Positions 1 through 5,199 of a stretch of 5,199 nucleotides of DNA are shown piece after piece. The stretch covers positions 1-5,199 of the forward strand of contig CAMHDG010000134.1 in assembly GCA_946183815.1 (NCBI GenBank). The letters run 5' to 3'. This DNA comes from an uncultured bacterium. GTDB lineage: Bacteria; Cyanobacteriota; Vampirovibrionia; Gastranaerophilales; Gastranaerophilaceae. The position numbers were made by a program, and so were the translations under genes. Numbering within the stretch: position 1 is the first letter of the stretch; each line of letters opens with the position of its first letter. The notes below the pieces were generated by a model. The model made no database searches and was not told the origin of the DNA. It saw only the letters and a list, made by a program, of their open reading frames with translations.

Positions 1-1242
1 GGTGCAATAGATTGTTTTGTTGCAGGGAAATACTCAACTGAGGCTATTGCCTCAATCAGTATTGCAACCTCATTCCACGCAACATTTGTTATGTTCGGAA
101 TAGGACTAACCATCAGTATTTCGCCATTATTGTCTAACAAAAGAGGGGCTAAAGAAAAGACGAAAAAATATTTTTTTCCGTCACTAAAATTTGCACTCTT
201 GATGGGGGTATTTCTTATGTTATTGACGTTTGCATATATCCCGTTATTAGATTATTTGGGGTACGAACCTCAACTTTTGCACGATGTAAAATTGTTCACT
301 TTTATCCTTGCCTTCTCAACCATCGGGGCAGAGATAAATGTTGCAATAAAAGAGTTTTTACAGTCGTATGAAATTGTATTTTTACCAAATTTTTTGATGG
401 TAATATCAGTCTTTTTAAACCTTGTTTTAAACTGGATATTTGTGTTCGGGAAATTCGGACTGCCTGAAATGGGGGTTGCAGGTATTGCACTTGCAACAGT
501 CATTGTAAGAACATTGATAGCAGTAATACTTTTAGCCTTTTGCCTTATTAAATTTAATTTCAGAGAATCTTATAAAGTGTCAAACAAAGATTATTACAAA
601 CAAATCTTTAAAATCGGGTTACCTATATCAGCATCAATAATTATTGAGTTTCTGACCTTTAACTATATAGCAATAGTATTAGGCAGAATATCAGGGTTGT
701 ATGCCGCAGCACATAATATTATACTTGTAATAGGCAATACCTCATTTATGATACCGCTTGCAATATCTAATGCACTGGCTGTAAAAGTCGGGTATCATAA
801 CGGAGCAAAAGATTATCCCGAAATGGTTAAATACATAAAAAACGGACTTTGTATTTCTGTTCTTATAATGTGCTGTGCCGGAATAATTTTTGCAATTTTT
901 CCCGAACAATTAACAAGAATTTTTACAGACGACCTAAAACTTGTATCAATAACCGTACCTGTAATGTATTTGGTGGCACTTTTTCAGATATCGGACGGCA
1001 TACAGGTTTCTATGGGCGGAATTTATAAAGGGTTAAAGAAAACAAAATTTGTAATGATTGCAGATATGATAGGATATATGTTTATTGGGATTACACTTGG
1101 CACGTATCTGGGTATATTTAAGAAAATGTATCTCTTTGGCTGCTGGATAGGGATAGGGGTTTCTTCTCTTATCCTTGCAACAATTCTTGTTGTTGGGCTT
1201 GTATTTATTTTGAAAAAACTAAAAAAAGAGTATATGGGGTAA
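1..1242 (+). CDS. MATE-family efflux transporter, 5' end cut off by the window
   Basis: Inner-membrane antiporter of the MATE family (MatE domain, NorM/DinF-like fold), which exports cationic drugs or metabolites in exchange for Na+ or H+. The reading frame is open from base 1, so the first in-frame ATG (91) is not the true start: the 30 residues before it fit the family (FVAGKYSTEAIASISIATSF resembles the end of helix 1 and helix 2). 413 residues are present; family members are usually about 440-460, so roughly 30-45 N-terminal residues are missing. Visible signatures, numbered from the window edge: GLPEMGVAGIALATVI (153-168), the start of the second half-repeat at GLPIS (206-210), PLAISNALAVKVGYHNGAK (252-270), and FQISDGIQVSMGGIYKGLKK (328-347). 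Hydrophobic helices run to the basic C-terminus (LKKLKKEYMG). Substrate cannot be told from sequence. The stop lies 3 bases before the next gene, implying an operon. Confidence 0.95.
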   Translation, partial: GAIDCFVAGKYSTEAIASISIATSFHATFVMFGIGLTISISPLLSNKRGAKEKTKKYFFPSLKFALLMGVFLMLLTFAYIPLLDYLGYEPQLLHDVKLFTFILAFSTIGAEINVAIKEFLQSYEIVFLPNFLMVISVFLNLVLNWIFVFGKFGLPEMGVAGIALATVIVRTLIAVILLAFCLIKFNFRESYKVSNKDYYKQIFKIGLPISASIIIEFLTFNYIAIVLGRISGLYAAAHNIILVIGNTSFMIPLAISNALAVKVGYHNGAKDYPEMVKYIKNGLCISVLIMCCAGIIFAIFPEQLTRIFTDDLKLVSITVPVMYLVALFQISDGIQVSMGGIYKGLKKTKFVMIADMIGYMFIGITLGTYLGIFKKMYLFGCWIGIGVSSLILATILVVGLVFILKKLKKEYMG

Positions 1243-1245
1243 ACT

Positions 1246-1677
1246 ATGGACTACAAAAAAATAGAAACTGATTATTATTTAAGGCTGGATAAAGGCGAAG
1301 AGGTTATGACCTCACTAGAAACATTTTGTAAAAAAGAAAATATCAAAACCGCATATTTTAAGGGGATAGGTGCTTGTGATAAAGTTATATGTCAGACACT
1401 AAATCTTGAAACACAAGAGTTTTCCAGCCATGAAAAGACAGGTATGTTAGAGATGTTATCACTTTTAGGCAATATTGCACTTGATGATAACGGTGAATTA
1501 TCACTCCACGCACACGCAACTTTTTCTTACGTAGAAAATGGCGAGGTAAAACTCTTTGGTGGACACTTAAAAGACGCTTATATCTGTTATACAGGTGAAA
1601 TAATTGTTACTCCATCAAAAGAATCCGTTACCCGTTCAATCAAAACAGGCATGAATATTTGGGATTTAATGGGGTAA
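1246..1677 (+). CDS. PPC/DUF296 domain protein, putative DNA-binding protein
   Basis: 143 residues, essentially one PPC (plant and prokaryote conserved, DUF296) domain, the usual length for stand-alone bacterial members. Visible family features: FKGIGACDKV (38-47), EMLSLLGNIAL (69-79), LHAHATFS (87-94) and FGGHLKDA (104-111). H88, H90 and H107 match the conserved histidines that bind a metal ion in structurally studied prokaryotic members. The domain forms trimers in known structures. The plant relatives bind AT-rich DNA through a separate AT-hook; no AT-hook (GRP core) is present here, so DNA binding is a family label rather than something the sequence shows. The start ATG lies 3 bases after the MATE stop, with a weak G-rich ribosome site (GGGGT, 1236-1240) overlapping the MATE stop region, so translation is probably coupled. 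A regulatory or metal-linked role beside the transporter is inference. Confidence 0.92.
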   Translation: MDYKKIETDYYLRLDKGEEVMTSLETFCKKENIKTAYFKGIGACDKVICQTLNLETQEFSSHEKTGMLEMLSLLGNIALDDNGELSLHAHATFSYVENGEVKLFGGHLKDAYICYTGEIIVTPSKESVTRSIKTGMNIWDLMG

Positions 1678-1695
1678 ATGGGGTAAATGTTGTAA
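1669..1695 (+). repeat. Tandem 9-bp repeat covering the PPC gene stop codon
   Basis: ATGGGGTAA occurs at 1669-1677 (end of the PPC gene) and is repeated exactly at 1678-1686, followed by a diverged third unit ATGTTGTAA at 1687-1695. All units are in the same frame, so three TAA stops follow one another. The same 9-mer also ends the upstream MATE gene (1234-1242). It looks like slippage duplication or the trace of a lost gene junction; no function is evident. Confidence 0.8.
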
Positions 1696-1718
1696 AAGAC
1701 ATTAAGTCAATAAGTAAG

Positions 1719-1735
1719 TTGGCTCAAAGAGCCAA
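1719..1735. other. Stem-loop after the MATE-PPC gene pair
   Basis: TTGGCTC-AAA-GAGCCAA is a perfect 7-bp stem with a 3-base loop, 42 bases after the PPC stop. It is followed on the plus strand by AAATCTAAAA and on the minus strand by CTTACTTATT, so neither side has the T-run of a standard intrinsic terminator. It may mark or protect the 3' end of the transcript, but termination is not demonstrated by the sequence. Confidence 0.45.
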
Positions 1736-1775
1736 AAATCTAAAAATATTTACGTGAAGCAGTATAAGAGAACTT

Positions 1776-1807
1776 ATTGCCCTATTGCCTTCATGCCTTA
1801 TTGCCTT
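1776..1807. repeat. Tandem octamer repeat, four units
   Basis: Four consecutive 8-base units: ATTGCCCT, ATTGCCTT, CATGCCTT, ATTGCCTT. Units 2 and 4 are identical, unit 1 differs at one base and unit 3 at two. The minus-strand unit is AAGGCAAT. It lies in the gene-free stretch between the PPC gene and the unknown gene at 1952, about 85 bases before that gene's likely promoter. Function unknown. Confidence 0.8.
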
Positions 1808-1815
1808 TAATACGG

Positions 1816-1831
1816 TTCGCAACTTCGCAAC
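1816..1831. repeat. Second tandem octamer repeat, two units
   Basis: TTCGCAAC occurs twice in exact tandem, eight bases after the end of the neighbouring octamer array. It has the same period but an unrelated unit. Function unknown. Confidence 0.7.
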
Positions 1832-1890
1832 TAAATAATAATTTATCCTCCAATCATACGAAATTCATGCCGGAAATATTACTAAAAATG

Positions 1891-1920
1891 TTGATTTTGT
1901 CGTAAATATCATTATATAGA
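1891..1920 (+). promoter_or_regulatory. Likely sigma70-type promoter for the gene at 1952
   Basis: TTGATT (1891-1896) resembles a -35 box. Two overlapping -10 candidates follow: TATATA (1913-1918, spacer 16) or TATAGA (1915-1920, spacer 18). Transcription would begin near 1925, giving a leader of about 25 bases. It is the best match in the 274-base gap, which otherwise contains the stem-loop and octamer repeats and no credible coding frame. Confidence 0.5.
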
Positions 1921-1951
1921 AAGTAAGTGAAAATATAGGTCGGGTGATAAA

Positions 1952-2497
1952 ATGGTAGTATCATACACTAACAACTACGGATACACAGATGCCTATTCTC
2001 AACATCAGCAAATCAACAATATGACTACAAACGCTGATGGTGGCGGAAACGGCGGTGGCGGTGCTTTCTTAAAAATGTTTGAAGAAAAGGAAGCAGAAGA
2101 AACAAAAAAAGATACTTCTATCAGTTCAAACCCGCTTGATGATTTATATCCACAAGCAAATAATTATTATGCAAGCGAAAATGTTTTAAAAGATTATATT
2201 GATAACTCTCTTTTACTGAACACGGAACAGGTTGCCTGCACCAATATAGCACAACATTTAGCCCTAAAAAGCAGTGTAAGAGAAACCTTAAATTTCTTAA
2301 ATGTTCAGGCTGCAAAAAATATGGTTAACTCAAGAAAGAGAAACTATAACTATCAGCAAGACTCGAAAATAGAAAACATTTTACCAATGAAGAAAAATAC
2401 AACAACTACTCCTATTGCATCAACAAATAAAGGTGCGAATTTCTTTGAAGCAAAAGTAAACGATCCGAGTGTTAACTTTTTTATGTCACGTAAGTAG
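1952..2497 (+). CDS. Uncharacterised protein with Tyr/Asn/Gln-rich and glycine-rich N-terminus
   Basis: I do not recognise this 181-residue protein. It has no signal peptide and no membrane segment, so it is probably cytoplasmic. Residues 1-24 are rich in Tyr, Asn, Gln and Ser; residues 30-38 form a glycine cluster (GGGNGGGGA), encoded by a locally GC-rich patch; 43-55 is a charged run rich in Glu and Lys. Residues about 75-125 look helical, with one cysteine (C96). The tail is Asn/Thr/Lys-rich and ends NFFMSRK, with a related NFF at 163-165. That pattern suggests disordered ends around a small helical core. The start is supported by GGTGAT (1943-1948), which matches the 3' part of the extended anti-Shine-Dalgarno complement, and by a promoter just upstream. 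Translation ends with tandem TAG TAA. That the frame is real is inferred from its length, its start signals and its coherent composition; no function can be assigned. Confidence 0.78.
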   Translation: MVVSYTNNYGYTDAYSQHQQINNMTTNADGGGNGGGGAFLKMFEEKEAEETKKDTSISSNPLDDLYPQANNYYASENVLKDYIDNSLLLNTEQVACTNIAQHLALKSSVRETLNFLNVQAAKNMVNSRKRNYNYQQDSKIENILPMKKNTTTTPIASTNKGANFFEAKVNDPSVNFFMSRK

Positions 2498-2544
2498 TAA
2501 AAATAGTCTGTATTTATATTATACTTTATTATCCGTTTTACCGA

Positions 2545-2580
2545 TATAAATTTATCTTAAACACTTAAGATAGATTTATG
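2545..2580 (+). promoter_or_regulatory. Long AT-rich hairpin abutting the ribosome site of the membrane-protein gene
   Basis: Bases 2545-2560 pair with 2565-2580 around the loop ACAC (2561-2564): 16 pairs, all Watson-Crick except T2552-G2573 and T2545-G2580. The core TATCTTAA/TTAAGATA is a perfect 8-bp inverted repeat. The 3' arm ends on the first G of GGAGGT, and an upstream ATG (2578) lies inside the stem. No T-run follows, so it is not a standard intrinsic terminator. It could be a 5'-UTR element affecting translation or the operator of an unknown regulator. TATAAA at 2545-2550 could be a -10 box, but I see no good -35 partner. Confidence 0.55.
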
Positions 2581-2585
2581 GAGGT
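2580..2585 (+). promoter_or_regulatory. Ribosome binding site that sets the membrane-protein start
   Basis: GGAGGT is a near-ideal Shine-Dalgarno sequence, 7 bases before the ATG at 2593. It sits inside the longer frame that opens at ATG 2578, which makes 2593 the credible start. Confidence 0.85.
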
Positions 2586-2592
2586 AAACGTC

Positions 2593-2943
2593 ATGATAAA
2601 CATAATTTTAAAATGGATAGCCTATGCGTTTGTAATCATCTTTGTTGCGTGGATTATTCCGGGGATAAGTGTTGCAAATTTTTTAAGTGCATTATTAGTA
2701 TGTATTGTACTAGGGATAATCAACATACTTATTAAACCGTTATTGGAATTTATATCACTGCCTATCAATTTCTTAACACTGGGGCTGTTTTCACTCGTGA
2801 TAAACGCATTATTGCTTATGCTTGCAGGTAAAATTACCCCGGGGTTTCATGTGGATGGGTTTTTAGCCGCTTTTTTAGGCTCAATTTTACTTGCCATTAT
2901 ATCTGTTGCTATTGAAAGAATAGGTTTAAAATCTATTGATTAA
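2593..2943 (+). CDS. Four-helix membrane protein, phage holin superfamily IV family (PF04020)
   Basis: 116 residues, the usual size for this family of small integral membrane proteins. Four hydrophobic helices lie at about 4-22, 27-47, 58-80 and 88-108, with short polar links. Family hallmarks are visible: an NILIKPLLEF stretch after helix 2 (44-53), LPINFLTLGLFSLVINALLL (56-75) into helix 3, and PGFHVDGF (83-90) before helix 4. The family was named after mycobacteriophage holins, but most members are single chromosomal genes of unknown role, and no lysin or other phage gene is nearby. The start at 2593 is preferred over the in-frame ATG at 2578 because GGAGGT lies between them; the shorter product also begins directly with helix 1. 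The 3' end overlaps the convergent helicase gene by 11 bases, leaving no space for a separate terminator. Confidence 0.92.
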   Translation: MINIILKWIAYAFVIIFVAWIIPGISVANFLSALLVCIVLGIINILIKPLLEFISLPINFLTLGLFSLVINALLLMLAGKITPGFHVDGFLAAFLGSILLAIISVAIERIGLKSID

Positions 2944-5107
2944 ACTCAATTCTTTTGTAAAAATCAACAACTTTTGGGTTCGCCTTGATTTTATCAGGGC
3001 TGAATCCTTTTAGGTACAATCCTTCAAGCGTCTTTACCCTGCTTAAAGCAACATAGGTTTGACCCTCTTCAAATATTCGGTTGCAGTCAACCACAACATT
3101 ATCCAGCGTCATACCCTGCGATTTATGGATAGTAATTGCATAGGCAAGTTTTAGAGGATATTGGATAATTGATGCTTGTAAAATCTCATTATAATAAGAT
3201 TCAAATTTATGCGGTTCGATAATTTCCGTAACCCCGTTGTCAAACCGAACTGTTACAGAATTATTATCAAGTGCCGTTACGTCACCGCAAGCCCCATTGA
3301 TTAAACCACTATCAAAATCAAGATTTATTAAAAGCATAACTCTGCATCCGACTTTTAATTTAAGTGTTTCCAGTGCTCTACAATTCTTTTTAAAAATTTC
3401 CATTGTCATTTGTTCTTTGTCGTTTAACCCGACCTCAACAAAATTTTTTCCCCTGTAAACTCCCGATATCGCATCATAGGTATATGTTTTTGATTCTAAT
3501 GAATTAAATCGTTTTTGGTTATAATTATCCGCCTCATCATTTCTTGAAAATATATGTAGCATCGATGTTTCTGATGTGTCGTAATCTATCTCTCTTGATT
3601 TTAGCAAATCAATATCATCCGGATCGACTTTGTCAATTCGGATGTCATTAAGTGCCTTAATAAAGTTTTTATCAGTTTGACGGTAAATTGTTTCAAGCAA
3701 AACAGTTTCGAGTTCTAATTCTTTCCAAACCTCTGTTTCAAAGCAAAAATCTTTACCTTCTTCATTTTCTTCGACAGGCGGTAGTTGGAAAAAGTCGCCG
3801 AAAAGCAGGAGTTGAATCCCCCCAAAAGGCTTGCTGTTTCCTCTGACTTGCCTTAACACTAAATCTATATAACTAAACGTATTCCCCTGCATCATTGATA
3901 TCTCGTCAATAGCAAGCATTTTACATTTTCTTATTTTTGTTGCAATCGGTTTTTTGATTAAAATATCTTTTACGCATTTTGATATATCTTTATTGCAAAT
4001 ACCCACACCCGCCCAAGAGTGAATGGTAACTCCTTTTATATTTACAGCAGCAAGTCCTGTTGTGCTTGTCAGTTCAAGTTTATCTCCATATTTCTTTTTT
4101 AATTTGTTAAGCAGATAACTTTTCCCTGTCCCTGCATTCCCCGTAACAAAGACGTTCTTTCCTTCTTCTATATATTCAACAATTTTATCAAAATATTCAT
4201 TATCCTCATTTTCAATCTCAAATTGCTCCTGATTATCGGGTTTATCATATTTTACAAATATTTCGTAGTCCTCTTCATATTGTAATTTTTTAGTTACAAA
4301 CCCTTCTTTTTTCAAAAATCTGTGTATGAGATGAGCAATGGTTGACAGGTTATCATTTTTATCAAGTCTGCCATGTGGTTGTAAATCAAAAAAGCCTTCA
4401 AGTTCGGATACTGATACCCATTTCCCCTGAACAGTAACGTAAGTTCGTATGATGTCTATTTGTTCCTCATATTTTTTGTAGTCAGCCTCTTTTTTATCCT
4501 CTTTCGTTTCTATGATAAAATCTTCATTTGGCTTCAAATCAGGGTGTTCTGTCAAGAATTGTTTTATAATATTGAGGACATCTTCTCCATAGGTCTCGAT
4601 TTTTCTTTTCCCAAAGCCATATACACGTTTGAGTTGTATTTCGTCAACCGGAAGAATTTGAACAAGTGATTCCAGTGTTTTGTTAGGGAATATCCTGTAT
4701 GCAGGAACATCGAACACTCTTGCCTGCTCTATTCTATACCCTTTTAATTTTGAGATTAAATCTTTTTGAGTATCCGATAATACGATATCTTTTTCATTAT
4801 CTTCAGTTTGTTCTTCGGATTTTATCGGTTCTGTTTGTTTCAGGCAGACAACATCATTTTTAATAAAGCAGTTGTAAGCAGGATGTTTTTTTGCATATAG
4901 CACCATCACTTTTTCAAGTGTAAGTTCGTGTCCGGAATCCTGAAGGATAATATCTTTTGGACTAACACCAAGTTGAGTTGCAAAAAATTCAGAGGTGTAG
5001 AAGTCCATAGGGTTTGCATCAATAAGTGCGGAAAATATATTCATGGATATTTCCCACTTATAAAACATTGTATTCCCTGTATTTGTGTTAGTCAGAATAT
5101 TCGCCAT
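2933..5107 (-). CDS. Pif1-type superfamily 1B DNA helicase with an N-terminal HRDC domain
   Basis: 724-residue ATP-dependent helicase, expected to unwind DNA 5'-3' like Pif1/RecD relatives. Motor motifs in order: Walker A GNAGTGKS (323-330), motif Ia STTGLAA (348-354) with TIHSWAGVG (361-369), Walker B LAIDEISMM (398-406), motif III FGDFFQLPPV (436-445), motif IV region IYRQTDKNFIKALNDIR (474-490), motif V AYAITIHKSQGMTLDNV (655-671) and motif VI YVALSRVKTLEGLYLKGF (685-702). All key residues look intact. Residues about 110-186 form an HRDC domain (RVFDVPAYRIFPNKTLESLV, then VYGFGKRKIETYG), a nucleic-acid-binding fold best known from RecQ and RNase D. Residues 15-90 and 210-290 are unassigned modules set off by acidic linkers (91-108, 288-304). 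The start at 5107 is supported by AGAGGA 6-7 bases upstream and a good promoter. The role is probably genome maintenance; nothing adjacent ties it to a defence system or a mobile element. Confidence 0.96.
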   Translation of the reverse strand: MANILTNTNTGNTMFYKWEISMNIFSALIDANPMDFYTSEFFATQLGVSPKDIILQDSGHELTLEKVMVLYAKKHPAYNCFIKNDVVCLKQTEPIKSEEQTEDNEKDIVLSDTQKDLISKLKGYRIEQARVFDVPAYRIFPNKTLESLVQILPVDEIQLKRVYGFGKRKIETYGEDVLNIIKQFLTEHPDLKPNEDFIIETKEDKKEADYKKYEEQIDIIRTYVTVQGKWVSVSELEGFFDLQPHGRLDKNDNLSTIAHLIHRFLKKEGFVTKKLQYEEDYEIFVKYDKPDNQEQFEIENEDNEYFDKIVEYIEEGKNVFVTGNAGTGKSYLLNKLKKKYGDKLELTSTTGLAAVNIKGVTIHSWAGVGICNKDISKCVKDILIKKPIATKIRKCKMLAIDEISMMQGNTFSYIDLVLRQVRGNSKPFGGIQLLLFGDFFQLPPVEENEEGKDFCFETEVWKELELETVLLETIYRQTDKNFIKALNDIRIDKVDPDDIDLLKSREIDYDTSETSMLHIFSRNDEADNYNQKRFNSLESKTYTYDAISGVYRGKNFVEVGLNDKEQMTMEIFKKNCRALETLKLKVGCRVMLLINLDFDSGLINGACGDVTALDNNSVTVRFDNGVTEIIEPHKFESYYNEILQASIIQYPLKLAYAITIHKSQGMTLDNVVVDCNRIFEEGQTYVALSRVKTLEGLYLKGFSPDKIKANPKVVDFYKRIEFNQ

Positions 5108-5113
5108 CCCCAG

Positions 5114-5119
5114 TCCTCT
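5114..5119 (-). promoter_or_regulatory. Ribosome binding site of the helicase gene
   Basis: Read on the minus strand, AGAGGA lies 6 bases before the ATG at 5107. It supports this start over the internal methionines at residues 14 and 22. Confidence 0.75.
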
Positions 5120-5124
5120 AATAT

Positions 5125-5133
5125 ATTATAGCA
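5125..5133 (-). promoter_or_regulatory. Extended -10 promoter of the helicase gene
   Basis: On the minus strand the sequence is TGCTATAAT: a consensus -10 box (5125-5130) with the TG of an extended -10 element one base upstream (5132-5133). At 17-bp spacing the -35 position reads CGCCGA, a poor match that falls in the neighbouring hairpin, so the promoter probably relies on the extended -10. The leader would be about 10-12 bases. Confidence 0.72.
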
Positions 5134-5146
5134 TAAATTATTGATT

Positions 5147-5180
5147 ATCGGCGAAGCCGATTTGTCTCTCCTTGGAGAGA
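5147..5180. repeat. Two adjacent palindromes, REP-like intergenic element at the window edge
   Basis: ATCGGC-GAA-GCCGAT (5147-5161) is a perfect 6-bp stem with a 3-base loop. Three bases later TCTCTC-CTTG-GAGAGA (5165-5180) forms a second 6-bp stem, followed by GAGAAATTTC. The GC-rich first stem and the TCTCC-TT-GGAGA centre resemble repeated extragenic palindromes dispersed in many bacterial genomes. The T-tract after the first stem is interrupted (TTTGTCTCTCC), so a plus-strand terminator is possible but weak. On the minus strand it lies just upstream of the helicase promoter. Whether it is repeated in the genome cannot be seen here. Confidence 0.5.
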
Positions 5181-5199
5181 GAGAAATTTCTTAATGAAC

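Noticed and set aside
39..54. TGAGGC-TATT-GCCTCA hairpin near the left edge
   Set aside because: It lies within conserved MATE coding sequence (codons for the TEAIAS stretch), so coding constraint explains it well enough.
270..503. Minus-strand open frames inside the MATE gene
   Set aside because: They lie opposite a strongly conserved transporter sequence, have no ribosome site, and their products resemble no family.
2121..2315. Minus-strand open frame inside the unknown gene at 1952
   Set aside because: The plus frame is nearly three times longer, with promoter, ribosome site and tandem stops; the minus frame has no start signals.
2578..2592. Upstream ATG as the membrane-protein start
   Set aside because: GGAGGT lies between it and ATG 2593, the first ATG is inside a hairpin stem, and the family product begins directly with the first helix.
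2593..2943. Prophage lysis cassette
   Set aside because: Only the family name points to phage; no endolysin, structural gene, integrase or attachment site is present, and PF04020 proteins are common chromosomal genes.
2960..2992. Inverted repeat AAAATCAA/TTGATTTT as a terminator for the membrane-protein gene
   Set aside because: AT-rich 8-bp stem with a 17-base loop inside helicase coding sequence and no following T-run; such pairs are expected by chance in this composition.
2933..5107. Helicase as part of an anti-phage defence system
   Set aside because: No nuclease, protease, Toll/interleukin receptor-type domain or other defence partner is adjacent; the neighbour is a convergent membrane protein with no evident link.
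3237..5131. Short plus-strand frames (3237-3458, 4460-4669, 4928-5131) opposite the helicase gene
   Set aside because: Antisense shadows of conserved helicase, HRDC and N-terminal coding sequence, without convincing ribosome sites.

Overview
This is a low-GC chromosomal segment (roughly a third G+C by eye) from a bacterium using the standard genetic code, with recognisable Shine-Dalgarno sites and sigma70-like promoters. The protein families are widespread, so the lineage cannot be fixed from them. An uncultured AT-rich gut-type bacterium, for example the Gastranaerophilales/Vampirovibrionia branch related to Cyanobacteria, would fit, but this is a low-confidence guess. There are no tRNA, rRNA, CRISPR, transposase or integrase signals.

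Left part (1-1677): the window opens inside a MATE-family multidrug/cation antiporter gene that lacks its start. Three bases after its stop comes a small PPC/DUF296 protein, so the two are probably co-transcribed and translationally coupled. The 9-mer ATGGGGTAA ends both genes and is duplicated in tandem after the second. The gap at 1678-1951 has no credible gene. It holds a 7-bp stem-loop, two neighbouring tandem repeats of period 8, and a promoter for the next gene.

Middle part (1952-2943): a 181-residue protein of unknown function, with a Tyr/Asn/Gln-rich N-terminus, a glycine cluster and a helical centre. After an 80-bp AT-rich gap carrying a 16-bp-stem hairpin comes a 116-residue four-helix membrane protein of the 'phage holin superfamily IV' family (PF04020). 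Despite the family name it is usually an ordinary chromosomal gene, and nothing else here is phage-like. Its start is set at 2593 by a strong GGAGGT site.

Right part (2933-5199): on the minus strand, converging on the membrane-protein gene and overlapping it by 11 bp, lies a 724-residue Pif1-type superfamily 1B DNA helicase. It carries an HRDC nucleic-acid-binding domain in front of the motor and two unassigned modules. It has its own extended -10 promoter and ribosome site. Upstream, at the window edge, are two adjacent palindromes that look like part of a REP-type intergenic repeat.

Apart from the MATE-PPC pair, the genes show no obvious shared pathway. I do not see a convincing new multi-gene system. 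The points most worth checking are the HRDC-Pif1 architecture, the unknown low-complexity protein, the hairpin at the membrane-protein start and the period-8 repeats.
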